A stretch of 64,000 nt of DNA, taken from contig CATNEN010000002.1 of the NCBI GenBank assembly GCA_950097015.1, forward strand, positions 1,984,001-2,048,000, written 5' to 3'. Made by a program: the position numbers and the translations under genes. The DNA is from Macrostomum hystrix. Taxonomy: Eukaryota; Platyhelminthes; Macrostomidae. This document shows, piece after piece, positions 38,038-49,399 of this stretch. Within the stretch, counting starts at the first letter, position 1; each line of letters begins with the position of its first letter. Under the pieces are notes generated by a model, which was not told the origin of the DNA, did no database searches, and was given only the letters and a program-made list of their open reading frames with translations.

Positions 38038-39434
38038 ATGGATCGAGCCCTGAGTCTGAACTTGTTGAACGCGGCCGGTGTCGTGTACTTCTTCGGAGTC
38101 ACCGCCACTTGCTTCTTCACCGCTGAACTGGCAGTGCTGCCCAGACTGGCCGCTGAAGGTGACTTGTCCAGTCCGGGCTGGGTGCGGCTGCTGCTGTACT
38201 GCCTAATAGCTGAGGTCAGTCACACGGATACTGAATTATGCATACTTCTCTATTGGATAGTATTGCACCATCTCTATAGGTGCTTATATCAAAATGAAGC
38301 CCCCTTTAACTTGCTTTTAATCCCATGTCTGCCCGAGGGAACCACTAGGAGCAGAAGGGCGGAAAAAACTAAACGGTTTCTTAGAAACCGTCTAGGAGGC
38401 AAATTTTCGCAGAAAAATACGAAAAAATATTGTTTACTAGAGGTTTTGTTGTTTCAGGAGCTTAATGCATTATAGACCCAAAAGGACATGTAGAAGAAGG
38501 AAAAAGAGAGTATGAAATGGATGTTTTCAAAATAAATGCTTGACATAAGTCAACGAAGTTATAAATATTCATTCAAACTCTGAAATTAATATTTTTAAGA
38601 AACGTAGTTTTCTTTCTTGTCCTTCTCCTCCTTGGGGTCCTTAATCTACTCCGATTGGACTAATTCCCAAATAATCCACTCACTCTCTCTCATCTCACTC
38701 CGCGATCGCAGGTGCTAGCAAATTACGCGGCTGTGGTTCGCACCTCGAAGCGAAACAGCGCCACTTACGCCGCCTTCGCCCGAACCCCGGCAACCAATCA
38801 GGACGGTTCGGCAACCGCCGGCGGAGGCTCGTCGGTGATTGGCTACTCGGGCCTGGCCAATGCCGAGTTCTGCCTGCACTGCCGATCGAAGCGACCGCCG
38901 GGCGCGCATCACTGCCCGCTCTGCCGCGTTTGCGTCCTCGGCCACGATCACCATTGCTTCTTCACGGCCTGCTGCATCGGCAGGTGCAACCGGCGTCACT
39001 TCCTGCCACTCATGCTGCACGTGTTGCTAGGCAGCAGTCTCTGCGTGATCCTTCAGTACCTCTACCTGGCCAGGGTGTTTCAGCCCGCGCTCTCCGCCAA
39101 TTTCTGGATGTACTTTTATCCTGTGACCATCCTGATGTACGCTACTGGCAATGCTGACGCTTCCGTGGTTGCCATGGTGACGCTGCTATTCGCCACGCTA
39201 TTTGGCGTGCTTGCCAGTATGTACTTTTTCGGCTTCCAACTCGTACTGGTCTGCCGCGGCCAGACGCCGCATGAATTCGGCGAAGCGTCGACCCCAGCGC
39301 CGCGGCTGACTCTAGGCAGCTGCAGGCGCAACTGCGCCAGGGTGTTTGGCCAGTGCGGCCTCCTGCAGTTCCTCTGGCCCTGGCCTGCCCTGCCCCTGCC
39401 TGATGAATTCGCCAGGCCCGCCAAGACCGCCTAA
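38038..39434 (+). CDS. ZDHHC24: DHHC-type palmitoyltransferase, ZDHHC24-like
   Basis: Transfers palmitate to protein cysteines at Golgi/ER membranes through an acyl-enzyme intermediate. Two exons, 38038-38214 and 38712-39434, join in phase 0 (GAG|GTCAGT and CGCAG|GTG) to give 299 residues. The Cys-rich domain (about 110-150) carries the zinc-ligand Cys/His pattern and the DHHC tetrad at 138-141 (38946-38957); Cys141 is the catalytic residue. Two hydrophobic segments precede it and two follow. RGQTPHEF after helix 4 and the C-terminal LWPWPALPLP resemble mammalian ZDHHC24 more than the larger DHHC enzymes. The intron begins with a donor-like GTCAGT, and the next exon again begins GTG. The stop codon abuts a minisatellite. 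Confidence 0.9.
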
Positions 39435-39866
39435 TGAGTACATTGGGACTTCTAGTTTGAGTGCATTGGGACTTCTAGTTTGAGTGCATTGGGACTTCTA
39501 GTTTGAGTGCATTGGGACTTCTAGTTTGAGTACACTGGGACTTCTAGTTTGAGTACATTGGGACTTCTAGTTTGAGTACATTGGGACTTCTAGTTTGAGT
39601 GTATTGGGACTTCTAGCTTGATTGTATTCGGACTTCTAGTTTGAGTGCATTGGGACTTCTAGTTTGAGTACATTGGGACTTCTAGTTTGAGTACATTGGG
39701 ACTTCTAGTTTGAGTGTATTGGGACTTCTAGTTTGAGTACATTGGGACTTCTAGTTTGAGTGTATTGGGACTTCTAGTTTGATTGTATTCGGACTTCTAG
39801 TTTGAGTGCATTGGGACTTCTAGTTTGAGTACATTGGGACTTCTAGTTTGAGTACATTGGGATTTC
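39435..39866. repeat. 24-bp minisatellite starting at the ZDHHC stop codon
   Basis: Eighteen copies of a unit made of GAGTACATTGGGACTTCTAG plus four bases, beginning directly after TAA at 39432-39434. The next AATAAA is at 39953-39958, so the whole array probably lies in the 3' UTR. Confidence 0.95.
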
Positions 39867-39952
39867 ATAACTTTGAAATTTGTAGTAGTCTTGTGATTTT
39901 GAATTTGTGAAAGTGAAATTTCAATTTTGACTGTCTACATTATTCACTATAA

Positions 39953-39958
39953 AATAAA
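39953..39958 (+). terminator. candidate polyadenylation signal of the ZDHHC gene
   Basis: AATAAA, about 520 bp after the stop codon and 87 bp beyond the 24-bp array. Confidence 0.45.
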
Positions 39959-40315
39959 GATCTATTTTTGCTTTTCAATTTCACGTATTAACTTCTGCTG
40001 TTCGTTTTGTTTATGTCCTAGCTGAAATATATTTATTAAAATCATAAAATGTACCTGCGTCAGTTATTTCATTCCTTTCCCAGTCTTTTGAAGTCTCGCA
40101 ATGTACTTTTAATGCGCTAATGATGTATCATCACGAGCACTTTGTAATGCAATTCTAAACTTTAATGTGCCACGACTGCTGAATATAGTTAAAGCCATCC
40201 TACACAGCAGCTTACAGACATGTTTATAAACTCTCATTCGTATTTTTGAGATGCTTTATCTGGTTTTTGGTTACTTAAAGTACATTTTTGGCTTCCTGAA
40301 TAATGCACTCCCGAT

Positions 40316-41388
40316 CAGGAGGTGTGAACACAATGATACGGTCCAGTTCTGGAGGTGTGAACACAATGATGCGGTTCAGTTCTGGAGGTGTGAACACAAT
40401 GATGCAGTCCAGTTCTGGATGGTGTGAACACAATGATGCGGTCAATTTCTGGAGGTGTGAACACAATGATGCGGTCCAGTTCTGGAGATGTGAACACAAT
40501 GATGCGGTCCAGTTCTGGAGGTGTGAACACAATGATGCGGTCCAGTTCTGTTGGTGTAAACACAATGATACGGTCCAGTTCTGGAGGTGTGAACACAATG
40601 ATGCGGTCCAGTTCTGTAGGTGTGAACACAATGATGCGGTCCAGTTCTAGAGGTGTGAATACAATGATGCGGTTCAGTTCTAGAGGTGCGAACACAATGA
40701 TGCGGTTCAGTTCTGGAGGTGTGAACACAATGATGCGGTCCAGTTCTGGAGGTGTGAACGCAATGATGCGGTTCAGTTCTAGAGGTGCGAACACAATGAT
40801 GCGGTTCAGTTCTAGAGGTGCGAACACAATGATGTGGTTCAGTTCTAGAGGTGTGAACACAATGATGCGGTTCAGTTCTAGAGGTGCGAACACAATGATG
40901 CGGTCCAGTTCTGGATGGTGTGAACACAATGATGCGGTCCAGTTCTGGAGGTGTGAACACAATGATACGGTCCAGTTCTGGAGGTGTGAACACAATGATG
41001 CGGTTCAGTTCTGGAGGTGTGAACACAATGATGCGGTCCAGTTCTGGAGGTGTGAACACAATGATGCGGTCCAGTTCTGGAGGTGTGGACACAATGATGC
41101 GGTCCAGTTCTGTAGGTGTGAACACAATGATGCGGTCCAGTTCTGGAGGTGTGAACACAATGATGCGGTCCAGTTCTGGAGGTGTGAACACAATGATGCG
41201 GTCCAGTTCTGGAGGTGTGAACACAATGATGCGGTCCAGTTCTGGAGGTGTGAACACAATGATGCGGTCCAGTTCTGGAGGTGTGAACACAATGATGCGG
41301 TCCAGTTCTGGAGGTGTGAACACAATGATGCGGTCCAGTTCTGGAGGTGTGAACACAATGATGCGGTCCAGTTCTGGAGGTGTGCTCA
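40316..41388. repeat. 33-bp minisatellite with core ACACAATGATGCGGTCCAG
   Basis: About 32 units of GGAGGTGTGA followed by the core ACACAATGATGCGGTCCAG and TTCT. The same core makes up the 30-bp arrays at 42063-44005 and 45008-46066. The long ORFs on both strands come from the period being a multiple of three. Confidence 0.95.
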
Positions 41389-42062
41389 TGGAAGTACTTC
41401 AAGCTTAGATTATTAGTAGTAGTAGTTTTGTCCTGTTGAACTGATTTCCTAACGCCCTGTTTACTTTTTTTGATAGACTGTTTTCAACTTTCTGCTATCC
41501 CGCCAGGTCCCTCGAGGAAACGGAACTTTTTACAGCGATGAACTTTCACATTAACACTTGCTGGACGAGGCTAAGTAGCCAGTCTGATCCCAATGGATTG
41601 ACAAGCAATAATTGGCAATATGTACAAACCCCAGTTAGTCTTTTCAACTGTCACATCTAGGAGTACATATTAGTTGTCATTCTGGTAAGACTTTCTACGA
41701 GTAATTTAGCTATACATGGCTTTTTTGTTACCGCCTGCTCAGTCTTAATTGACGCCCTGTTTGTTTTCAAAGCAAATGAAGTGATTATATTGTACATGAC
41801 TATTTGCAAATTAAATAATGTACTGATGTTGTTAATAAGCTGTACACTTTTACCAGATTATTCGTCTGTTGTAGGTTGACAAGATTTGCTATTCATACTA
41901 AATAAATATATATTTGTCATTGTAGAAATGTGTCTGGTAAATGTTTAGATAGGTGTTTTTCAGTTAGCCAGTAGTTTATTAAACTAAAAGAATTCATTGC
42001 TGCTTGACTGCGTTAAGAATATTTTTCATTTATTTTAATTTAGACGCAGGGATGCTAATTAG

Positions 42063-44005
42063 GAAACAATGATGCGGTCCAGTTCCAGTTCAGACACAAT
42101 GATGCGGTTCAGTTCCAGTTCAGACACAATGATGCGGTCCAGTTCCAGTTCAGACACAATGATGCGGTCCAGTTTCAGTTCAGACACAATGATGCGGTTC
42201 AGTTCCAGTTCAGACACAATGATGCGGTCCAGTTCCAGTTCAGACACAATGATGCGGTTCAGTTCCAGTTCAGACACAATGATGCGGTCCAGTTCCAGTT
42301 CAGACACAATGATACGGTCCAGTTCCAGTTCAGACACAATGATGCGGTCCAGTTTCAGTTCAGACACAATGATGCGGTCCAGTTTCAGTTCAGACACAAT
42401 GATGCGGTCCAGTTTCAGTTCAGACACAATGATGCGGTCCAGTTCTAGTTCAGACACAATGATGCGGTCCAGTTCTAGTTCAGACACCTTGATGCAGTCC
42501 AGTTCCAGTTCAGACACAATGATGCGGTCCAGTTTCAGTTCAGACACAATGATGCGGTTCAGTTCCAGTTCAGACACAATGATGCGGTTCAATTCCAGTT
42601 CAGACACAATGATGCGGTCCAGTTCCAGTTCAGAAAGAATGATGCGGTCCAGTTCTAGTTCAGACACAATGATGCGGTCCAGTTCTAGTTCAGACAGAAT
42701 GATGCGGTCCAGTTCTAGTTCAGACACAATGATGCGGTTCAGTTCCAGTTCAGACACAATGATGCGGTTCAGTTCCAGTTCAGACACAATGATGCGGTCC
42801 AGTTCTAGTTCAGACACCTTGATGCGGTTCAGTTCCAGTTCAGACACAATGATGCGGTCCAGTTCTTTTTAAGACACAATGATGCGGTCCAGTTCCAGTT
42901 CAGACACAATGATGCGGTCCAGTTCTAGCTCAGACACAATGATGCGGTTCAGTTCCAGTTCAGACACAATGATGCGGTCCAGTTCTAGCTTAGACACAAT
43001 GATGCGGTCCAGTTCTAGCTCAGACACAATGATGCGGTCCAGTTCTAGCTCAGACACAATGATGCGGTCCAGTTCTAGCTCAGACACAATGATGCGGTCC
43101 AGTTCTTTTTAAGACACAATGATGCGGTCCAGTTCCAGTTCAGACACAATGATGCGGTCCAGTTCTAGCTCAGACACAATGATGCGGTTCAGTTCCAGTT
43201 CAGACACAATGATGCGGTCCAGTTCTAGCTTAGACACAATGATGCGGTCCAGTTCTAGCTTAGACACAATGATGCGGTCCAGTTGTAGCTCAGACACAAT
43301 GATGCGGTTCAGTTCCAGTTCAGACACAATGATGCGGTCCAGTTCTAGCTCAGACACAATGATGCGGTCCAGTTCCAGTTCAGACACAATGATGCAGTCC
43401 AGTTCCAGTTCAGACACAATGATGCGGTCCAGTTCCAGTTCAGACACAATGATGCGGTCCAGTTCCAGTTCAGACAGAACGATGCGGTTCAGTTCCAGTT
43501 CAGACACAATGATGCGGTCCAGTTCCAGTTCAGACACAATGATGCGGTCCAGTTGTAGCTCAGACACAATGATGCGGTCCAGTTCTTTTTAAGACACAAT
43601 GATGCGGTCCAGTTCCAGTTCAGACACAATGATGCGGTCCAGTTGTAGCTCAGACACAATGATGCGGTCCAGTTCTTTTTAAGACACAATGATGCGGTCC
43701 AGTTCCAGTTCAGACACAATGATGCGGTTCAGTTCCAGTTCAGACACAATGATGCGGTCCAGTTTCAGTTCAGACACAATGATGCGGTCCAGTTCTAGTT
43801 CAGACACAATGATGCGGTCCAGTTCCAGTTCAGACACAATGATGCGGTCCAGTTCCAGTTCAGACACAATGATGCGGTCCAGTTCTAGTTCAGACACAAT
43901 GATGCGGTCCAGTTCTAGCTCAGACACAATGATGCGGTCCAGTTCTAGCTCAGACACAATGATGCGGTCCAGTTTTTTATCGAGAAACAACGATGCGGTC
44001 CAGTT
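42063..44005. repeat. 30-bp minisatellite upstream of M6PR
   Basis: About 65 units made of CAGACACAATGATGCGGTCC plus AGTTCCAGTT. A marker variant with TTCTTTTTAAG recurs at about 42863, 43103, 43583 and 43673, giving spacings of 240, 480 and 90 bp, so the array has higher-order structure. Confidence 0.97.
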
Positions 44006-44617
44006 AAAATAGATAAAATCCTACAAGTTTTTCCTGCTTCGACAAGCAAGCCTTTAATAGCTAAGTGGATCTGGCAATTGTAACTCCAGTTCAGTTCAGG
44101 TGGTCTGCTAAATGCTAGATCTAACATCTACAAGTGTGAATTTCATCAAGCATAATTGGCTGCCGCATAAAGTGCTACTTAAGTTTGCTGTAATTAAATA
44201 AAGTCGAAATTCTGTTCGCCATTGAGTGCTCTATGCATTAGACTAATTTAAATGCGTTAGTTTCACAAAATGTAACAGTTGCTCAGTATGTAATAGTATA
44301 CTTACAACATGAAATAGTAAGTACTAGTTAATGCGTATAGAACTGTCAAACATGTAAGATGCATGTACTTGTGCGTGAAATTTAAGTCGAAAAAAATGCT
44401 GCGATCGTTTAAAGTTTTTTAACTTTCACTCACTCTCAGAGTGCACTTGCACAACTGTGGTTAGTTCGTAGATTGTACAGCTTTCCATTGCTGCCTGGAA
44501 CAGCTATTATCGCACTAATTATCTCGCCCAATCTGTGCCGTCCACTATTTTGCTAAGCTTGTTTTACCTCGCAGTTAGTTAAATTTAAATTCGATTGGTT
44601 TCATTTTGTACCTGCTA

Positions 44618-46696
44618 ATGGCTGCTAAAATGCGCCATAGATTGTGTCAACTCGCAGCTGCTACGGTGATTCTCTGCCTGGCCCTGAATGTTCGCCAGTC
44701 TGTTCAGGTTGTCATGACAACAACAGGCATTCAATGCATTCGCCAATTGAGTCCGTGCAGCTGCGAAACAGCCAACGGCGGACGGATCGACCTCTCGCCT
44801 TTGGCCAGCACCGGCGGAGCTTTCGCCTACAACGATAAGAGTGGACCCAGTGGCAACTACTTGTACTTTTACAACCCCTGCAATGGGGCCACCTGCGATG
44901 GCAGTACGGACGCTGCGGTGTGCCAGAAGACCTTGGATAAGAAGCAGGTGTGAGATAAAATAATTACTGAACAAGTATCATTACTAATGTGTTATGGTCC
45001 GTATAGTTTAGACACAATGATGCGGTCCAGATCCAGTTCAGAGACAATGATGCGGTCCAGTTCTAGCTCAGACACAATGATGCGGTCCAGTTCTAGCTCA
45101 GACACAATGATGCGGTCCAGTTCTAGCTCAGACACAATGATACGGTCCAGTTCTAGCTCAGACACAATGATGCGGTCCAGTTCTAGCTCAGACACAATGA
45201 TGCGGTCCAGTTTCAGTTCAGACACAATGATGCGGTCCAGTTCTAGCTCAGACACAATGATGCGGTCCAGTTCTAGCTCAGACACAATGATGCGGTCCAG
45301 TTCTAGCTCAGACACAATGATGCGGTCCAGTTCTAGCTCAGACACAATGATGCGGTCCAGTTCTAGCTCAGACACAATGATGCGGTCCAGTTCTAGCTCA
45401 GACACAATGATGCGGTCCAGTTCTAGCTCAGACACAATGATACGGTCCAGTTCTAGCTCAGACACAATGATGCGGTCCAGTTCTAGCTCAGACACAATGA
45501 TGCGGTCCAGTTCTAGCTCAGACACAATGATACGGTCAAGTTCTAGCTCAGACACAATGATGCGGTCCAGTTCTAGCTCAGACACAATGATGCGGTCCAG
45601 TTCTAGCTCAGACACAATGATGCGGTCCAGTTCTAGCTCAGACACAATGATACGGTCCAGTTCTAGCTCAGACACAATGATGCGGTCCAGTTCTAGCTCA
45701 GACACAATGATGCGGTCCAGTTTCAGTTCAGACACAATGATGCGGTCCAGTTCTAGCTCAGACACAATGATGCGGTCCAGTTCTAGCTCAGACACAATGA
45801 TGCGGTCCAGTTCTAGCTCAGACACAATGATGCGGTCCAGTTCTAGCTCAGACACAATGATGCGGTCCAGTTCTAGCTCAGACACAATGATGCGGTCCAG
45901 TTCTAGCTCAGACACAATGATGCGGTCCAGTTCTAGCTCAGACACAATGATGCGGTCCAGTTCTAGCTCAGACACAATGATGCGGTCCAGTTCTAGCTCA
46001 GACACAATGATGCGGTCCAGTTCTAGCTCAGACACAATGATACGGTCAAGTTCTAGCGCGTAATTAAGACACAAATAAGACGGTCCTGTTTCAGTTCAGA
46101 CGCAGCTTCAGTTTAATTGTTTTAAAATCATATTTGGACATCAAGTAATTCTGACTCATTAATAATTATTCCCACCTTGCGATCCCATCGCGGCGCAGCA
46201 ATACCTCATGGGCACTCAGGACTCGGCCAAGTTTGACACAGATCCCAGCCTGGGCCTGGTGCTAAAGTACATCGGCCAATCGGGCGACCGTCTGGTGCGG
46301 GAGACGCATCTGCAATTGTTGTGCGACACCAGCGGACGCGGCCAGGATCTGCTGACCCCGCTAGACGACGGTCTGGCAGGAGTGACAGTTCTCTACAAGA
46401 TGAGCCTCCTGTCCCGGCACTGCTGCGAGACCTTCGGGCCAGATGGCGGTGGCGGTGGCGGGCCCAGTGCTGGTGACATCCTGCTGATCGTGTTCTTCTC
46501 GCTGACAGTATTTTACCTGGCTGCCGGTGTGGCCTTGAATGTGGCCCTGAAGCGGCAGAGCTTCGGGCTGGCTGCACTGCCCAACACGGAGTTCTGGGCC
46601 TCGCTGCCCGGCCTTGTTCGAGACGGCGCGCTATTCACCTACGCAGCAGCCAGGGGGCTGGTGGACAGAAAGAGGGGACAATACGAGTCTGCGTGA
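44618..46696 (+). CDS. M6PR: cation-dependent mannose-6-phosphate receptor-like protein
   Basis: Type I membrane protein of the trans-Golgi/endosome route that sorts lysosomal hydrolases in vertebrates. Exons 44618-44947 and 46199-46696 join in phase 0 and give 275 residues, against 277 in human M6PR. The ATG at 44618 was chosen as the first in frame; the one at 44630 is equally possible and starts a cleaner signal peptide (MRHRLCQLAAATVILCLAL). The luminal MRH domain is split by the intron, with YLMGTQDSAKF and RETHLQLLCD typical of the family. A transmembrane helix (GDILLIVFFSLTVFYLAAGV) and the juxtamembrane LPNTEFWASLPGLVRDGALF match M6PR closely. The tail ends after a basic RKRGQYESA and lacks the acidic dileucine signal. 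I cannot confirm all four mannose-6-phosphate contacts. The intron is almost wholly a minisatellite. Confidence 0.85.
45008..46066. repeat. 30-bp minisatellite filling the M6PR intron
   Basis: Thirty-five very homogeneous copies of the same 30-bp unit as at 42063-44005, occupying 85 percent of the 1.25-kb intron (44948-46198). Confidence 0.97.
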
Positions 46697-47199
46697 GCTG
46701 GTGGACTTACTTGACGCCTCGATTGTAAAAAATTGTTAATCTATGCAAAATTATGGAAAACTATTAAGCGGACTCATAAGTGCATTATATTATTTGAGCC
46801 AAGGGGACTGGCTTTGGCTATTGCGGCTGTATGCGTTTAATTCTCAGAAAAATTACCTACATCATAAATTTGAAAAGTTCTGGTGAAATATGAAAATGTT
46901 AATCAAGCTTTTATCAAAATAGACTCAAAATGGCGCGCGGGCCATCAGGTCTCTTGATTAGCAACCTCCAGGGGTAGCGCATCTCCTGCAGCCTCCATGG
47001 GTGACTAAGGGTGCGAGCCGAATTCGGGCCGGAAGTGATGTCTCTATAGTCGGTTTGGGCCGAATTATCTCCTTGTCAGTTTCACTTGCATGTGCTTTGC
47101 GGGTAGCCGGCTGGTAAGTGCCGGCCCATGAAACTCTGGCTGGGCGGGCCGCGAGTCCTGGCGGGTTTGGTGAACGTTTTTGCGGAGCTCTTTGCACCG

Positions 47200-47339
47200 G
47201 GTATTATTCCGCTACCGTCGTCGTTCAGAGCCCAGCTGCTCCCACTCCGCCGTCCCCTGTGCGTCGCCATCTTAGTTGCCGCTTAACCAGACAATGGCGA
47301 CATCGATCGTTGGCACCTGGCATGCGTGGAAGGCCGGAG
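47200..47339 (+). promoter_or_regulatory. GC-rich candidate promoter and first exon
   Basis: A CpG-rich stretch contains an ATG at 47294 opening a short frame (MATSIVGTWHAWKAG). It runs straight into a good donor, GGAG|GTAAGC, at 47340. A possible mini-exon bounded by AG and CAAG|GTAAGT lies at 49747-49783. Joining the two ends the frame after a few codons, so these may be 5' exons of the ACSL gene at 51071 or of an unrecognised transcript. Confidence 0.3.
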
Positions 47340-47344
47340 GTAAG

Positions 47345-48798
47345 CGACCAATTTCCGCGCCACCAAGCGTGAAAATTAATCCGCCAACAATTGGATGTTA
47401 ACTGCGATATTGTTTCGCACGTTCTTATTATAATAAATAAATTTTGTTTAAAGTGCCAATAAAATAACAGAGAATCCCTATTGTATTAATAGGTTTTTAA
47501 AAAAAATTGTACTAAACATGAGTAAAGGAAATAACAAATAAAACAAATAAATAAATAAACAAACAAATAAAAATATTTGTTTTAGTAACAATGGGACGAG
47601 CGGCATGAACCGTTTTGGCGCTGTTTCGAATGGTATTGCTGTGCATACAAGAAACAAATTGGGTGGATATCGGAAGTTCGGAACCATTCTGCGATGATAG
47701 CTAGTTATGGTTATGATGCTATCTATCCGTCTTGATGCTTTCAAGACGATATCTTGAAAATTTCATAAACAGGCTAAATTTTTGCCTCAGAAAATGTTTC
47801 ACTCGATGCCTAGGCCGTATGCCTAGGGCCTAGGCTGGATTCATATGTAGGCAGGTAAGTAGGTAACAGGTTGGTGGTAACTGTATACTGCATAGCGAGT
47901 TGGTAGCAGTAGGTATAATTATATTTATAAGGTAGTCACTTTTCTTCATCATGCCAACTAAGCATACTACTAGGCTACTGACTAGGCATATTGTTGCCTG
48001 TGTTGGTAGCTAGCTACTGTTGTTAAAATAATCCAGCTAAGATAATTGCTAAACTATAATGTTGACTGTGAATGTAATTAAAAAAGTTTATTAGATAGGC
48101 CTACAAAGTAGAAAATTATGTTATACTAACTAGTTTCATAAAGTTTTCCCTTATTTATACAAATAGCTAGTGGTGTTAGTATTATTGTTTTCTATTATAA
48201 TATAATGTATAATTTATTTACTCAAAGTAACCATTGGAAGAAATGAATTAGATATCATTGTTTCTACCAGTGCTGATTAGTACATATGTTTTAAAATGTT
48301 AGTGTCAACAAAGTTTTTTTCTGCAAAATTTTAGGCCTAATGCCTTAATAGTATCCAATTTGTGATTGGCTGGAATAATATTTATATGGTGTATAACTAG
48401 GCATTAGCCACTTATTCTATAGGAAATATATAATACATAGAAATAGATAAAGTTAGATAATATCAAATTTATAAGTTCAGTTGCAGGGAGTAAGAAATTA
48501 GAAACATTTTATTACAATAAAGTTAAGATCTAGTAGTACAACTTTATGCAGCCTATTAGTGAGTTGTCTAAAAGAAGTTGGACATTACAACAATATTGTT
48601 ATATAGTCATGTAGTAACACTAGAAAGATACTTTCTAACCTTGAAAATATGCAATAGTAAAAATAACTAGTTTAATAGCCCATTCAAAGCTTAGTAAAAA
48701 AACAAAATAACAGACATTTTTCTTTTTCTATAAATATAACTATCAAGGAGGGGAATATGTTCCTGTATTATCTTTGACTTTGGTGGTTACCAACTTAT
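47345..48798. other. AT-rich intergenic or 5' intronic DNA
   Basis: Low-complexity A/T with AAATA-type runs at 47520-47580. No ORF with a domain. Confidence 0.6.
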
Positions 48799-48806
48799 AT
48801 TTAGAT

Positions 48807-49391
48807 CAGGGGTCGGCAACCTCGAGCCCGCGGGCCAGATGCGGCCCTCGAAGCTCCCAAATCCGGCCCTTAGCTCCTCCTAACACCTATTCTACAGTAC
48901 ACCCTATCTCATCTCTCCCCTGTCTCATCTCTCCCCTGTCTCACCTCTCCACTGTCTCATCTCTCCCCTGTCTCATCTCTCCCCTGTCTCATCTCTCCCC
49001 TGTCTCACCTCTCCCCTGTCTCACCTCTCCACTGTCTCACCTCTCTCCTGTCTCATCTATCTCTTGTCTCATCTCTCTCCTGTCTCATCTCTCCCATCTC
49101 ACCTCTCTCCTGTCTCATCTCTCTCCTGTCTCATCTCTCTCCTGTCTCATCTCTCTCCTGTCTCATCTCTCTCCTGTCTCATCTCTCTCCTGTCTCATCT
49201 CTCTCCCGTCTCACCTCTCTCCTGTCTCATCTCTCTCCTGTCTCATCTCTCCCATCTCATCTCTCACCTGTCTGATCTCTCACATGTCTGATCTCTCATG
49301 TGTCTAATCTCTCCCCTTTCTTCATGCGGCCCGCCGTCATCTTTAAGAGTCTCTCTTTAGCCCGCGGGGCATATAAGGTTGCCGACCCCTG
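48807..49391. mobile_element. intact hAT-type MITE carrying a minisatellite
   Basis: A 585-bp element with perfect 16-bp terminal inverted repeats (CAGGGGTCGGCAACCT at the left, its complement at the right). Perfect 8-bp target duplications ATTTAGAT flank it (48799-48806 and 49392-49399). Eight-base duplications and CAGGGGTCGGCAACC-like ends are typical of non-autonomous hAT elements. The centre (48906-49315) is an array of about 25 units of the 16-bp CTGTCTCATCTCTCCC family. No transposase is present. Confidence 0.92.
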
Positions 49392-49399
49392 ATTTAGAT

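Noticed and set aside
40275-46074. Long ORFs over the 30/33-bp arrays (TMMRSSSSSD, ELELDRIIVS, SRTGPHHCVHT repeats)
   Set aside because: Open in several frames on both strands because the unit length is a multiple of three. One array lies inside the M6PR intron.
46958-47060. tRNA-like segment with GCGAGCCGAATTCGGGCC
   Set aside because: No convincing A-box spacing or acceptor stem.
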